From Phycisphaerae bacterium (GTDB taxonomy: Bacteria; Planctomycetota; Phycisphaerae; UBA1845; Fen-1342), in the NCBI GenBank assembly GCA_017999985.1, contig JAGNKU010000023.1, positions 1-43,764 of the forward strand: 43,764 bases of DNA. The letters are read 5' to 3'. This document shows, piece after piece, positions 17,802-25,952 of the stretch (positions are counted from its first letter, which is position 1; every line of letters starts with the position of its first letter). Position numbers and translations under genes: made by a program. A model generated the notes under the pieces. That model ran no database searches. It had not been told where the DNA came from and worked only from the letters and a program-made list of their open reading frames with translations.

Positions 17802-18524
17802 ATGAGGATTCCCATCGCAATGGCGGCCGTGTTGGCATTGACCGGCATCGCCGTGGCAGACGTCTGGTACGATTCAAATGGGTTTGAGCCGGCCACCTTC
17901 GTCCCCGGCCCACTCGCCGGCCAGGACGGCTGGACTGCCAGCGGCGCCGGCGGCGGCATCGCGCCGCAAGTTGTGACCGCGCCGGACCCGGTCGTGGGCA
18001 CGCAAGCGGTGCGGCTCTACGTCGGCGACACGCAGGGCGACACGTCCGTGATGGACATCGGCATCGCCGACCCGGTGGCTGCGGGCTGGGACGTTGTCAC
18101 GGTGAGCTACGACATCTACCGCGACGCCCAGATCCAGAACCTGTGGTGGTGGTGGTGGGACGCCGGCGAGCCGACCTACGGCCTGCAGTGGGACCTGTCG
18201 CAGGCCACCCACCCGTTCGGCTGGAGCACGGGTGCCGGGCAGGCCCCGACCGCGTTCGGGATTTATGCCAACCTGAAAATGGAATGGAACTTCGTCACGA
18301 ACACCGCCTCGTCGTGGTACAACGGCGTGCTGGTGGACAACAACATTCCGCTCAGCGGCATCACGAGCTTGACGGGCTGGACGATCCAGTTCGGCCACGA
18401 CTCTGGATCGGGCACCGGTGCGGAAACCGTGTACATCGACAACTTCGTCGTGACCGTGACGCCTGAGCCGGCCGCGTTGAGCCTGCTCGCGCTGGGCGGC
18501 CTGGCCCTCCTGCGCCGGCGCTAG
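17802..18524 (+). CDS. PEP-CTERM sorted exported protein
   Basis: The product is 240 aa. GGAGGAG lies just upstream of ATG 17802, which begins a signal peptide (MRIPIAMAAVLALTGIAVA). The C-terminus has the PEP-CTERM form: TPEPAALSLLALGGLALL then RRR, that is a PEP motif, one transmembrane helix and a basic end. This tail is recognised by exosortase in bacteria that export surface or matrix proteins; no exosortase gene is in the window. The body is a beta-rich, Trp-rich domain. Its start (FEPATFVPGPLAGQDGWTAS... VVGTQAVRLYV) matches the start of the dockerin-tailed protein at 20777, so the two share an N-terminal lectin-like domain with different sorting ends. A strong terminator follows. Confidence 0.88.
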   Translation: MRIPIAMAAVLALTGIAVADVWYDSNGFEPATFVPGPLAGQDGWTASGAGGGIAPQVVTAPDPVVGTQAVRLYVGDTQGDTSVMDIGIADPVAAGWDVVTVSYDIYRDAQIQNLWWWWWDAGEPTYGLQWDLSQATHPFGWSTGAGQAPTAFGIYANLKMEWNFVTNTASSWYNGVLVDNNIPLSGITSLTGWTIQFGHDSGSGTGAETVYIDNFVVTVTPEPAALSLLALGGLALLRRR

Positions 18525-18548
18525 TCGCCGCAGGCACACGAACCTGAA

Positions 18549-18586
18549 AAGACACCCCGTCCGGGAGCCGGGCGGGGTGTCTTCTT
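18549..18586 (+). terminator. Strong hairpin terminator after the PEP-CTERM gene
   Basis: AAGACACCCCGTCCGG (18549-18564) and CCGGGCGGGGTGTCTT (18568-18583) form a 16-bp stem with one G-U pair and a 3-nt loop. It is preceded by AAAA and followed by CTT. It lies 24 nt after the stop. Confidence 0.85.
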
Positions 18587-18678
18587 GCGCCGGCGGTGCG
18601 CCGGCCACTCACAGCGCGCCGACCACCGGATCGTCCGATAACATGACCCATTAGACCTGTCGGAATCCGTAAAAGCGG

Positions 18679-18706
18679 TTGCAGATGCGCGCAATGCGGC
18701 TACAAT
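18679..18706 (+). promoter_or_regulatory. Promoter of the second prepilin module
   Basis: TTGCAG (18679-18684), a 16-bp spacer and TACAAT (18701-18706) fit a sigma70-type promoter, 88 nt before the prepilin start. The stretch TACAATGAAGT is identical to that at 22950-22960 upstream of the next secreted-protein gene. Confidence 0.6.
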
Positions 18707-18794
18707 GAAGTGGGGAAGCATAGCTGGCGCGCGACAAGCGTCGTGATCATTTCAGCTTATCGGCGCCGGTGTCGTACGTGGATGGAGCGGATCA

Positions 18795-19805
18795 ATGGCA
18801 CGCCCGGAAAAACTGCGCTGGAAACGGGGGTTCACGCTCATTGAGTTGCTGGTGGTGGTCGCCATCATCGCCCTGCTCATTTCCATCCTGTTGCCCAGCC
18901 TCGGGCGGGCACGCGAGCAGGCCAAGCAGGTCAAGTGCGGCTCACAACTGCAACAGATCGGTCTGGCCCTCCAGTCGTGCGAGCTCGACAATAACGGCCA
19001 GATCCCGAGCCACGACGACGGCGGCGCCTGTGGGCCCTCCGGCATCATGTTGACCTGGGTGGACGGCCTCTACGACCTCGACTACCTGGGAAACAACGAC
19101 CTCACCTTCTGCCCGACGGACATGCGCCCTGACGAGGCCATGAAGCTGCGCGGGGAAGCGTGGGATTTCTGGTCCGTCAATCGCTTTGGCGTGGGGGAGA
19201 CGCCCAAGCGCGGCGTCCGGACCAGCTATGCCCTGAACATCACCTTGCGCTATGGCTGGCCGCAGGATCTTTTCAAGGATGCCTCGCGCCAGGTCATGGC
19301 CGCGGACGGCTGGTGGAACTGGATGGGCAATCTGAGCGCCGACTGGCTGTGCGCGCCGCGGTTCCGACAGAACTGGAGCATCGTCCAGCAGAACTGGGAA
19401 AGCAACATGGTGGGCTACCGCCATGGCAAGGACTACCGCGCCAACATCCTCTACCGCGACAAGCACGTGGGCTGGATCAAGCCGCGCTTCTACGGCAACA
19501 TTCGTGACTGGCAGATCAATTACGCGATCGACACGGTCAAGACGTTCTGCTGGTTGCCGGGCGAGAAGCAGAATCGCCTCGACAACGAGAAGTACCGGGG
19601 TCTCGTGGACGCGTGGGACCGTGACCCGAACCTCTGGCCCGGCTGCAACCCGGACCACGGGCAGTGGACGTGGAAGGCCGCGCCGGGTCGGTCCAACGAT
19701 CTCGAGCTGGAGTACCGCTCGGGCGGCGCCAACGCCTACGGCCGATACAACCCGATCACCGGCGGCGAGTGGCGCAAGCTGCCCAACCCGGCGAACCGCA
19801 ACTAA
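18795..19805 (+). CDS. Prepilin-type N-terminal cleavage/methylation protein (copy 2)
   Basis: The product is 336 aa with GGAG upstream of the ATG. The class III signal is canonical: [13 protein letters not shown], cleaved after Gly by prepilin peptidase, with Glu at mature position 5. After the helix comes [26 protein letters not shown], as in planctomycete DUF1559-like pseudopilins. Toward the end [20 protein letters not shown] takes the place of the H-X9-DG motif, with DK instead of DG. The C-terminal ~100 residues are Trp/Asn-rich and unlike copy 1. The stop overlaps the start of the following zinc-ribbon gene by one base (TAATG), so the two are translationally coupled. It could form a pseudopilus or a membrane-bound surface protein. 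Confidence 0.9.
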   Translation: MARPEKLRWKRGFTLIELLVVVAIIALLISILLPSLGRAREQAKQVKCGSQLQQIGLALQSCELDNNGQIPSHDDGGACGPSGIMLTWVDGLYDLDYLGNNDLTFCPTDMRPDEAMKLRGEAWDFWSVNRFGVGETPKRGVRTSYALNITLRYGWPQDLFKDASRQVMAADGWWNWMGNLSADWLCAPRFRQNWSIVQQNWESNMVGYRHGKDYRANILYRDKHVGWIKPRFYGNIRDWQINYAIDTVKTFCWLPGEKQNRLDNEKYRGLVDAWDRDPNLWPGCNPDHGQWTWKAAPGRSNDLELEYRSGGANAYGRYNPITGGEWRKLPNPANRN

Positions 19806-20227
19806 TGAAGCCAGCCACAAAAAACCTGCTGATGGGCGGCGCGGCGGTGGTCTTGTTGGTCGCCGCAGGGGTGATCACGTTCACGCGCGGCCTGAGCGCG
19901 AAGGCGAAGTATCCGACCGGTTACACCGTGCAGGGCGTCGACCTGGAGACCAAGGAAGAATTGGTGATTCAGGCGACGAACGACGAATCCGCACCGTTTA
20001 CAAATCCCAAGACCGGCCAGCGCACGGTGTACCCCTGGCATTACTGCGCGAAGTGCAATCGACGCTTCGTTCCGCAGCCGGTGCCAGCGCGCCAGGGCGG
20101 GCCGCCGAAGATGCCGATGATCCCGGCCTGCCCAGGGTGCGGCGGGCCCGGGCAGGTCTGGGTGCCCGAAGATCCGGAACAGGCCCAACCCGCCGGCGAC
20201 CTGCCGCTCCCGGCGATGCCGAAGTGA
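19805..20227 (+). CDS. Small membrane-anchored zinc-ribbon protein (copy 2)
   Basis: The product is 140 aa. An N-terminal transmembrane helix (LLMGGAAVVLLVAAGVITF) is followed by a ~60-residue linker, then CAKC and CPGC pairs spaced 37 residues apart, which can form one zinc ribbon, and a Pro-rich acidic end (PEDPEQAQPAGDLPLPAMPK). The ATG is the TAATG overlap with the prepilin stop. The plan (TM helix, ribbon, Pro/acidic tail) and position match the gene at 14094, but it has one ribbon instead of two. The function is unknown. Confidence 0.75.
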   Translation: MKPATKNLLMGGAAVVLLVAAGVITFTRGLSAKAKYPTGYTVQGVDLETKEELVIQATNDESAPFTNPKTGQRTVYPWHYCAKCNRRFVPQPVPARQGGPPKMPMIPACPGCGGPGQVWVPEDPEQAQPAGDLPLPAMPK

Positions 20228-20776
20228 CGAATCTCCGCGTGTCACGCGGATAGGCCGTTTGATGTTCTGGGCGTGAGGTAGAGAGCGGCGCCCATCCACC
20301 GCGGGGTGGGTACCAGCGGGGATTTTCGTTCACACGCTTCAGAAGGACGGCTGACCGCGTGCGATGAGTGGCGCGCCTGCGGACCGTGGCGCGCGGCGAA
20401 AAATGCTTTTATTTGGGCAGCACGCCGGTTAGGATTCCGGCCGGCGGGCTGCGACGGTGCTGCATATCTCTGGTCGCATGGTCGCCGACGTTCTGGTCCG
20501 GGCGCGCTGTGCCTGTGCCAGCATCGGGCTGTGTCCGTCGGGCGCACAACGCGTCTGTGGGTGAGGTGAAAAGGCATACCAGGATCAGAATCCGCCCATG
20601 CTGAACCTGTTGCGCAGTTGCGTTCGAGCGGTACCAACGCACGCCAACGTGCGATGCACGGGAGCAGCGCACCGCAACGTGGTTCGCGGGCGAAGTCTCG
20701 TTTGCTCAGCAGAGTCGTGCGGCACGCGCCGCCGCGTTCTGGCGAGGTCCACGGGGGGTGTAAGGAGGCCTGTGAG
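20228..20776. other. 549-bp intergenic region, no gene seen
   Basis: A small hairpin (TCCGCGT-GTC-ACGCGGA, 20234-20250) lies 6 nt after the zinc-ribbon stop and may end that transcript. Near 20400-20465 an AT-rich ATGCTTTTATTTG is followed by sequence able to fold (GCAGCAC... with GTGCTGC). I do not recognise a known riboswitch. Short frames here have no ribosome site and unnatural composition. The promoter of the next gene must lie here but I cannot place it. Confidence 0.5.
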
Positions 20777-22729
20777 ATGAAGTGGAGCATGTGGAGATGT
20801 GCGGGGCTGGCAGTTGCGGTCGTGCTGTCGTGTACGCCGGCGTGGGCGCAGTACACGCTGCAGATGGACTTCGAGGCGCCCACGTACACCGCCGGCAACC
20901 TGGCGGGCCAAAACGGCTGGACAACACTCACCAGTGGCGGCGAAGCGGTCATCGTCACGACGGACAACGGTCCGGCGGCCGCGGGTACCCAGGCGGTGCA
21001 ACTCACCAACGTGGGTGGCGAACTTCGCCTCCGCTACGACTTCATCGCCGACCTGGTCACCTACGGCCGGATGATCGAAATCCAGTACGACCTCAAGAAC
21101 GTCACGAATAAGGACGGCACACCTTGGGGCGTACCGAGCAGGTTGCATTCCTCGCGCGTTTACGATGGCGTCAACGGCTGGCCCGCGATCGGCAGCATGC
21201 ACTACGACGGTGGCGGTGGACCGGCGTGCCAGTCGTGGGATTCGCCCAACCCCAATGGCAGCGCTGCGGGCTGGGGGCCGGACGGCAGCCCGGCCTGGAC
21301 CGACGTCAACTGGCACACCGTCAAGTGGACCATGATCTACGACCCGGACAACCTCTCGGGCCGGTTTGTGGCAGTGACCTTCGATGGCGTGGTTTACTGC
21401 AAAAACCGTTACTTCCCCGACTGGGCCGACCCGAACACGCCTGGCGCCGACATCGCCACCCGCGCCGACTGGTTCGAGCTGCGCATCTACGGCGCGAGCT
21501 ACGGCGCCGACGACGTGTTTCTGGTGGACAACTACCGGATCACTGCCTCCGACCCCCCGCCGCTGCCCGTCGCGCATGCCGGCAGCGACCAGGTGATTCC
21601 GGCCACTTGCGGCGAACTCGTATCGGTGCAGCTCGACGGGTCCGCCAGCGTGGGTGCCGCGTCCTACACGTGGTATGAGGGCGGCCGGCAGATCGCCACC
21701 GGCATGACGCCGACGGTGCAACTGCTGACCGGCGTGCACTACATCACGCTGACGGTGGGCGGTGCGTTCCCCTGCACGAGCGCCTCCGACGACGTGAAGA
21801 TCACCGTGGGCACCCCCCTGCCGTTGCCGATCGACATCCCGATGGACACACAGGTCAACTACTCCGACTACGGCGACATGATCTACCAGCCGGTCTACGG
21901 CGTTGATCCGCTGGCTCCATGGTGGGACGGCTTCGCGGAAGTGGCCGAGATCTACGTCGGCGAGGACATTTACGGCGCCCCGACCGATTACACGACCGGC
22001 TACATGCTGCTCGGCGAGAGCTGGTATCACGGCCCGTGGGTCCAACTGCTGAAGACCTGCTACGGCACCATGGACCTGTCCGACCCGAGCATGCGGCTGC
22101 GGTTCACGGCCCGGTACTTCCAGGACGCCAGCAACTGGGCCTGCGACCCCGCGGACCCGAACTGCTCGCCGAAGCCGTACCAGGACGCCCCGATCATGGT
22201 CACGCTGCGGGATGCGTTTGGGCGGCGCGGCTGCCTCGGCATCTGCTACGGTGCCAATTTCTACGACCCGACGATCGATGGGCAGCCGAACCCGCTGTAC
22301 GGCCACCAGTACCCCGAGTGGCTGGACATCGACGTGGACATCGAGGATTACCTCGCGCTGCACCCCGGCGTGGGTACCGACCTGTCCGACTACGGGTTTG
22401 ACCTGAGCATGGTCACGCGCATCGAGTTCCACGGCACGGATTGGGGCGGAGCCGGGTTCGACGAGTTCAACATCAAGAACTTGTGGATCGGCCCGGTCGC
22501 ACCGCCGTACTGCCTTGGCGACCTCAACTGCGACGGACAAGTCAGCTTCGGCGACATCAACCCGTTCGTGCTGTACCTGTCGAACTACGCGGCCTGGCAG
22601 ACCACGTACGCCGGCTGCAACCCGAAGAATGGCGACATCAACGATGACGGCGCGTATCCGGGCTTCGGCGACATCAACCCGTTTGTCACGCTGCTGAGCA
22701 CGAGCTCGCTGCCGATCGACTGCCCGTAG
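20777..22729 (+). CDS. Secreted modular protein: lectin-like, PKD-like, unnamed beta-domain, dockerin-like tail
   Basis: The product is 650 aa. AAGGAGG lies 7 nt before ATG 20777, followed by a signal peptide ending TPAWAQ. Residues ~25-250 are a beta-sandwich region starting DFEAPTYTAGNLAGQNGWTT, shared with the PEP-CTERM protein. Residues ~255-340 are PKD-like (AHAGSDQVIPA...VQLDGSAS). Residues ~345-575 are an unnamed domain (PMDTQVNYSDYGDMIY..., WYHGPWVQLLKTCYG, QDAPIMVTLRD, RIEFHGTDWGG) found again three times in the next protein. Residues ~580-650 are a dockerin-like pair with GDLNCDG...FGDINPF twice. No catalytic motif is seen, so it is probably a binding or structural surface protein. 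It is tandem with the next gene, whose third domain and tail are very similar. Confidence 0.85.
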   Translation: MKWSMWRCAGLAVAVVLSCTPAWAQYTLQMDFEAPTYTAGNLAGQNGWTTLTSGGEAVIVTTDNGPAAAGTQAVQLTNVGGELRLRYDFIADLVTYGRMIEIQYDLKNVTNKDGTPWGVPSRLHSSRVYDGVNGWPAIGSMHYDGGGGPACQSWDSPNPNGSAAGWGPDGSPAWTDVNWHTVKWTMIYDPDNLSGRFVAVTFDGVVYCKNRYFPDWADPNTPGADIATRADWFELRIYGASYGADDVFLVDNYRITASDPPPLPVAHAGSDQVIPATCGELVSVQLDGSASVGAASYTWYEGGRQIATGMTPTVQLLTGVHYITLTVGGAFPCTSASDDVKITVGTPLPLPIDIPMDTQVNYSDYGDMIYQPVYGVDPLAPWWDGFAEVAEIYVGEDIYGAPTDYTTGYMLLGESWYHGPWVQLLKTCYGTMDLSDPSMRLRFTARYFQDASNWACDPADPNCSPKPYQDAPIMVTLRDAFGRRGCLGICYGANFYDPTIDGQPNPLYGHQYPEWLDIDVDIEDYLALHPGVGTDLSDYGFDLSMVTRIEFHGTDWGGAGFDEFNIKNLWIGPVAPPYCLGDLNCDGQVSFGDINPFVLYLSNYAAWQTTYAGCNPKNGDINDDGAYPGFGDINPFVTLLSTSSLPIDCP

Positions 22730-22733
22730 TAGT

Positions 22734-22810
22734 CGCGCGCCAGGCGCGCGGGCGTTGATTCAGCCGGGCCGGCCGGAACCGTGCGTCACCGGTCGGTCCG
22801 GCGTTTGTTT
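22734..22810 (+). terminator. Two hairpins after the first dockerin-tailed gene
   Basis: First, CGCGCGC (22734-22740) pairs with GCGCGCG (22744-22750), 5 nt after the stop. Second, GCCGGA (22772-22777) pairs with TCCGGC (22797-22802) and ACCG with CGGT inside, and GTTTGTTTT follows. The second is a convincing Rho-independent terminator. Confidence 0.7.
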
Positions 22811-22927
22811 TCGGCCGTGCGCGCGGACACGCGCCATCTGAATTGGACCGATAACTGCGGCCCCCGCGGACCGAGCCGGGCGCGTGCGCCGTCCGAGCAC
22901 AGCACTGGACCAAACCGGGAAATGCGC

Positions 22928-22955
22928 TTCCTGACGAGCGCCAGCGTGGTACAAT
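22928..22955 (+). promoter_or_regulatory. Promoter of the three-repeat secreted protein
   Basis: TACAAT (22950-22955) is a near-consensus -10, with TTCCTG (22928-22933) as a weak -35 at 16 bp. TACAATGAAGT is shared exactly with the promoter at 18701. About 110 nt of leader follows before the start at 23066, and the rest of the 22730-23065 gap holds no gene. Confidence 0.55.
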
Positions 22956-23065
22956 GAAGTTCGGGGGACGGTGCGCTGCGGATGGGCGCGACGACGCCTA
23001 CCGAGTCGGCAGAAGTAGCGGATCATGTTCCTGTTAGCGTGCTCTTCTTTATGTGGAGGTCAAAG

Positions 23066-25672
23066 ATGACTATGACGAAGTACCTAGTGGCAGGTATGGT
23101 GGCCGCGCTGGGCCTGGCGGGACTGGCCAGCGCCGACACGGTGCTGGTGAACATCCCGCTGAATCAGCAAATCAACATCGGCAACGGCGATGCGATCTAC
23201 GTCCCGGCGGGCCTGAACGGTTCGCTCTCGTTCCTGCCGGCCACGCCGCCCGGCGAGCCGGATGGCTGGGTGCGGAACAACTTCCTGGCCGGCTGGTACT
23301 ACGGCCCGTACGTCAGTTTTCAGCGCGCCGGCTACGGCGACCTGAATTGCGCGAATGCCAAGCTGGAAGTGGACCTGCGCTACTACAAGGTGAGCGGCAA
23401 CTACGCCGACGCGCCGATCTTTGTGCGCATTTACACCGCGGACTCGGCCGGCAATTACGTCGGCTATCGCGATTACAGCATCGTCTATGCTGTCCAGCCC
23501 CCATGGAACAACCCGCCGTATCCAACGTGGACGCACGTGACCGTCTGGCTGAACAACCCCGCGCTGAACCCGTACACCGAGGGCGGCACGTTCAGCATCG
23601 GCACGGTCAGCTACATGCGCTTCTACGGGACCGACTGGAGCGGCCAGGAAGGCGACTTCATCGACGCGAAGAAGCTGGTCATCACCGACGTGCCGCCGCA
23701 GGTCAATGCGAACGCTGGCCCCGACCAGACTTTCCCGACGGCGGCCTGCTCGACGCAGGTCACGCTCGACGGCAGCGGCAGCACCGGGCCGATCGTGCGT
23801 TACGTGTGGAAGCGCGCCTCGGTCACGCTGGCCGACGTCACCACCCCAACGACGACGATCGGGCTGGCGTCCGGGACGCACACGCTGACGCTGTTCGTGT
23901 ACGACGCCGCGAACAACGTGGACAGTGACGACATGGTCGTCACGATCCCGCCGTTCCCGCCCACCGGCCTACCGGTCGACCTGCCGATGGACCAGCAGCT
24001 CAACCACGCGATCACGGGCGGGCCGATCGACCAGACCGGTGGTCCCATCGCGTTCCTCACTGAAGGCGAAGAGGGCTTCACGCGGCGGTATTTCACGACG
24101 CGCGACAACGGTATGGACTGGTACTACTACGGCCCGTACGTCAACTTCATCGAGTCCTGCAACGGCCCGGTGGACATCACGGCGCCGAATACGTTCCTGC
24201 AGTTCAGGGCCCGGCTCTACAAGGTCGGCGGCTATGACGACGCGCCGATCTTCGTCCGCTTGCGTGACACGGGCGGGCGCCTGGCGAGCTTCGGCCTGCT
24301 GTATCAAACGGCGCCCTGGTTCCCGGAACCGGCCACACCGTACCCTGCCTGGACGCGCATCACGACGGACATGACGTTCGAGAGTGTGGCGCCAGACTTC
24401 GACTATGCGAACGTGGTGCAAGTCGAGTTCTGGGGCACGGATTGGGGCGGAACCGGCGCCGACTACGTGGACATCCAGGACCTGTTCCTGGGCGTGCTGA
24501 CGCCGCCGACCGCGAACGCCGGCCCCGACCAGACGTTCCCGGGCAGCGGGTGTGCGCCCAGTGCCTCGGTCACGCTGAATGGCAGCGGGAGCTTGCCCGG
24601 CACGGCCCCGATCGTACGGTACGTCTGGACGTACAACGGCGAAGTTTTGTATGACGGCCCGAACCCGACGAAGGTGACGACGCTGAGTGGGGCGGGTGCC
24701 CACTACGTGTTCCTGAAGGTCTACGACGACCGCGGACTGTATTCGAGCGACATCGTCAAGATCACGATCGGGACGGCCCTGCCGCTGCCGATCGATGTGC
24801 CCATGGACGTGCAGATCGACAACGGCCTGGGCAACGCGATCTACACGCCCGCCTCTACGGACCCGCTCGATCCCGATGGCGAGGTGGTGGAGGTCTATGT
24901 CGGCGAGGACATCTACGGCGCACCGACCGACTACACGACCGGCTACATGCTGCTCGGCGGCGACTGGTACCACGGCCCGTGGTTCCGACTCATCCAGGGC
25001 TGCTACGGAACGGTGGACCTCTCGGGCGCGAACATGCACCTGAAGTTCGACGGCCGCTACTTCCAGGATGCGAGCAACTGGGCCTGCGACCCCGCCGACC
25101 CGAACTGCTCGCCGAAGCCGTACCAGGATGCCCCGATCATGGTCACGCTGCGCGACGTCGCCGGGAAGCGCGGCTGCCTCGGCATCTGCTATGGCGCCAA
25201 TTTCTATGACCCGACGATCGACGGCCAGCCGAACCCGCTCTACGGCCACCAGTATCCCGAGTGGCTGACCGTGGACGTCAACATCCAGGATTACCTCGCC
25301 ACGCACCCCGGCGTCGGGGCCGACCTGTCGGATCCCGGCTTCGACCTGAGCAAGGTCATCCGGATCGAGTTCCACGGGACCGACTGGGGCGGAACCGGCT
25401 GGGACGAGATCAACATCAAGAACCTCTGGGTCGGGCCGGTGGCGCCGGATTACTGCCTCGGAGACCTGGACTGCAACGGGCAGGTCAGCTTCGGCGACAT
25501 CAACCCGTTCGTGCTGTACCTGTCGAACTACGCGGTCTGGCAGACCACGTACGCCGGCTGCAACCCGAAGAATGGCGACATCAACGATGACGGCGTGTAT
25601 CCGGGCTTCGGCGACATCAACCCGTTTGTCACGCTGCTGAGCACGAGCTCGCTGCCGATCATGTGCCCGTAG
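23066..25672 (+). CDS. Secreted protein with three copies of an unnamed beta-domain, two PKD-like domains and a dockerin-like tail
   Basis: The product is 868 aa. The start at 23066 has GGAGG 6 nt upstream and a signal peptide (MTMTKYLVAGMVAALGLAGLASA). Order: repeat 1 (~20-210), PKD-like (~212-300, NANAGPDQTFP...), repeat 2 (~303-480), PKD-like (~481-572, ANAGPDQTFPG...), repeat 3 (~573-795), dockerin-like tail (~797-868). Each repeat has the marks PxNQQxN / PMDQQLN / PMDVQID, WYxGPYVxF or WYHGPWF, DAPIFVRL or DAPIMVTL, and FYGTDWSG / FWGTDWGG / FHGTDWGG followed by DxxDIxxLxxG. I know no named family for it. It resembles a carbohydrate-binding jelly roll; that is inference. Repeat 3 and the tail closely match the preceding gene. 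No catalytic site is seen, so it is probably a surface-binding protein. Confidence 0.85.
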   Translation: MTMTKYLVAGMVAALGLAGLASADTVLVNIPLNQQINIGNGDAIYVPAGLNGSLSFLPATPPGEPDGWVRNNFLAGWYYGPYVSFQRAGYGDLNCANAKLEVDLRYYKVSGNYADAPIFVRIYTADSAGNYVGYRDYSIVYAVQPPWNNPPYPTWTHVTVWLNNPALNPYTEGGTFSIGTVSYMRFYGTDWSGQEGDFIDAKKLVITDVPPQVNANAGPDQTFPTAACSTQVTLDGSGSTGPIVRYVWKRASVTLADVTTPTTTIGLASGTHTLTLFVYDAANNVDSDDMVVTIPPFPPTGLPVDLPMDQQLNHAITGGPIDQTGGPIAFLTEGEEGFTRRYFTTRDNGMDWYYYGPYVNFIESCNGPVDITAPNTFLQFRARLYKVGGYDDAPIFVRLRDTGGRLASFGLLYQTAPWFPEPATPYPAWTRITTDMTFESVAPDFDYANVVQVEFWGTDWGGTGADYVDIQDLFLGVLTPPTANAGPDQTFPGSGCAPSASVTLNGSGSLPGTAPIVRYVWTYNGEVLYDGPNPTKVTTLSGAGAHYVFLKVYDDRGLYSSDIVKITIGTALPLPIDVPMDVQIDNGLGNAIYTPASTDPLDPDGEVVEVYVGEDIYGAPTDYTTGYMLLGGDWYHGPWFRLIQGCYGTVDLSGANMHLKFDGRYFQDASNWACDPADPNCSPKPYQDAPIMVTLRDVAGKRGCLGICYGANFYDPTIDGQPNPLYGHQYPEWLTVDVNIQDYLATHPGVGADLSDPGFDLSKVIRIEFHGTDWGGTGWDEINIKNLWVGPVAPDYCLGDLDCNGQVSFGDINPFVLYLSNYAVWQTTYAGCNPKNGDINDDGVYPGFGDINPFVTLLSTSSLPIMCP

Positions 25673-25707
25673 TGGCAGCGCCTTGAGCGCGTAAGCGTGA
25701 TTCCAAC

Positions 25708-25743
25708 CAGGCCGGCCGGTGTCTAACGGCACCGGCCGGCCTG
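25708..25743 (+). terminator. Perfect 14-bp hairpin after the three-repeat gene
   Basis: CAGGCCGGCCGGTG (25708-25721) and CACCGGCCGGCCTG (25730-25743) form a perfect stem with an 8-nt loop, 35 nt after the stop. There is no U-tract, so it may be an intrinsic terminator of the L-shaped kind or an mRNA 3'-end stabiliser. The following stretch up to 25952 holds no other feature I can support. Confidence 0.65.
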
Positions 25744-25952
25744 ACCGCAACTGGACAGCGGCACTGTGAGCGGCGCGCTCCCGGCGGCACAGTCCGATAT
25801 TCCGCTTTGGCCGCCCGCTGCCTGCACCCGGGTTGATTTCCACACGTGAAACCGCGAGACTTGGATTAGTGGTGGGGCTCACAGCCGTCGCACGGCCGGG
25901 CGCGCTGTTGGCACTCGGTCAGAGCCGGCGATCGGCACTGAAAGGAGTTCGC

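Noticed and set aside
20340..20620. Possible riboswitch in the 549-bp gap
   Set aside because: Some pairing is possible, but no conserved core of a class I know could be found, and the leader would be very long.
20585..22540. 651-codon minus-strand frame over the first dockerin-tailed gene
   Set aside because: Antisense shadow with Val/Asp/Arg bias and no start signals; the plus-strand protein has signal peptide and domains.
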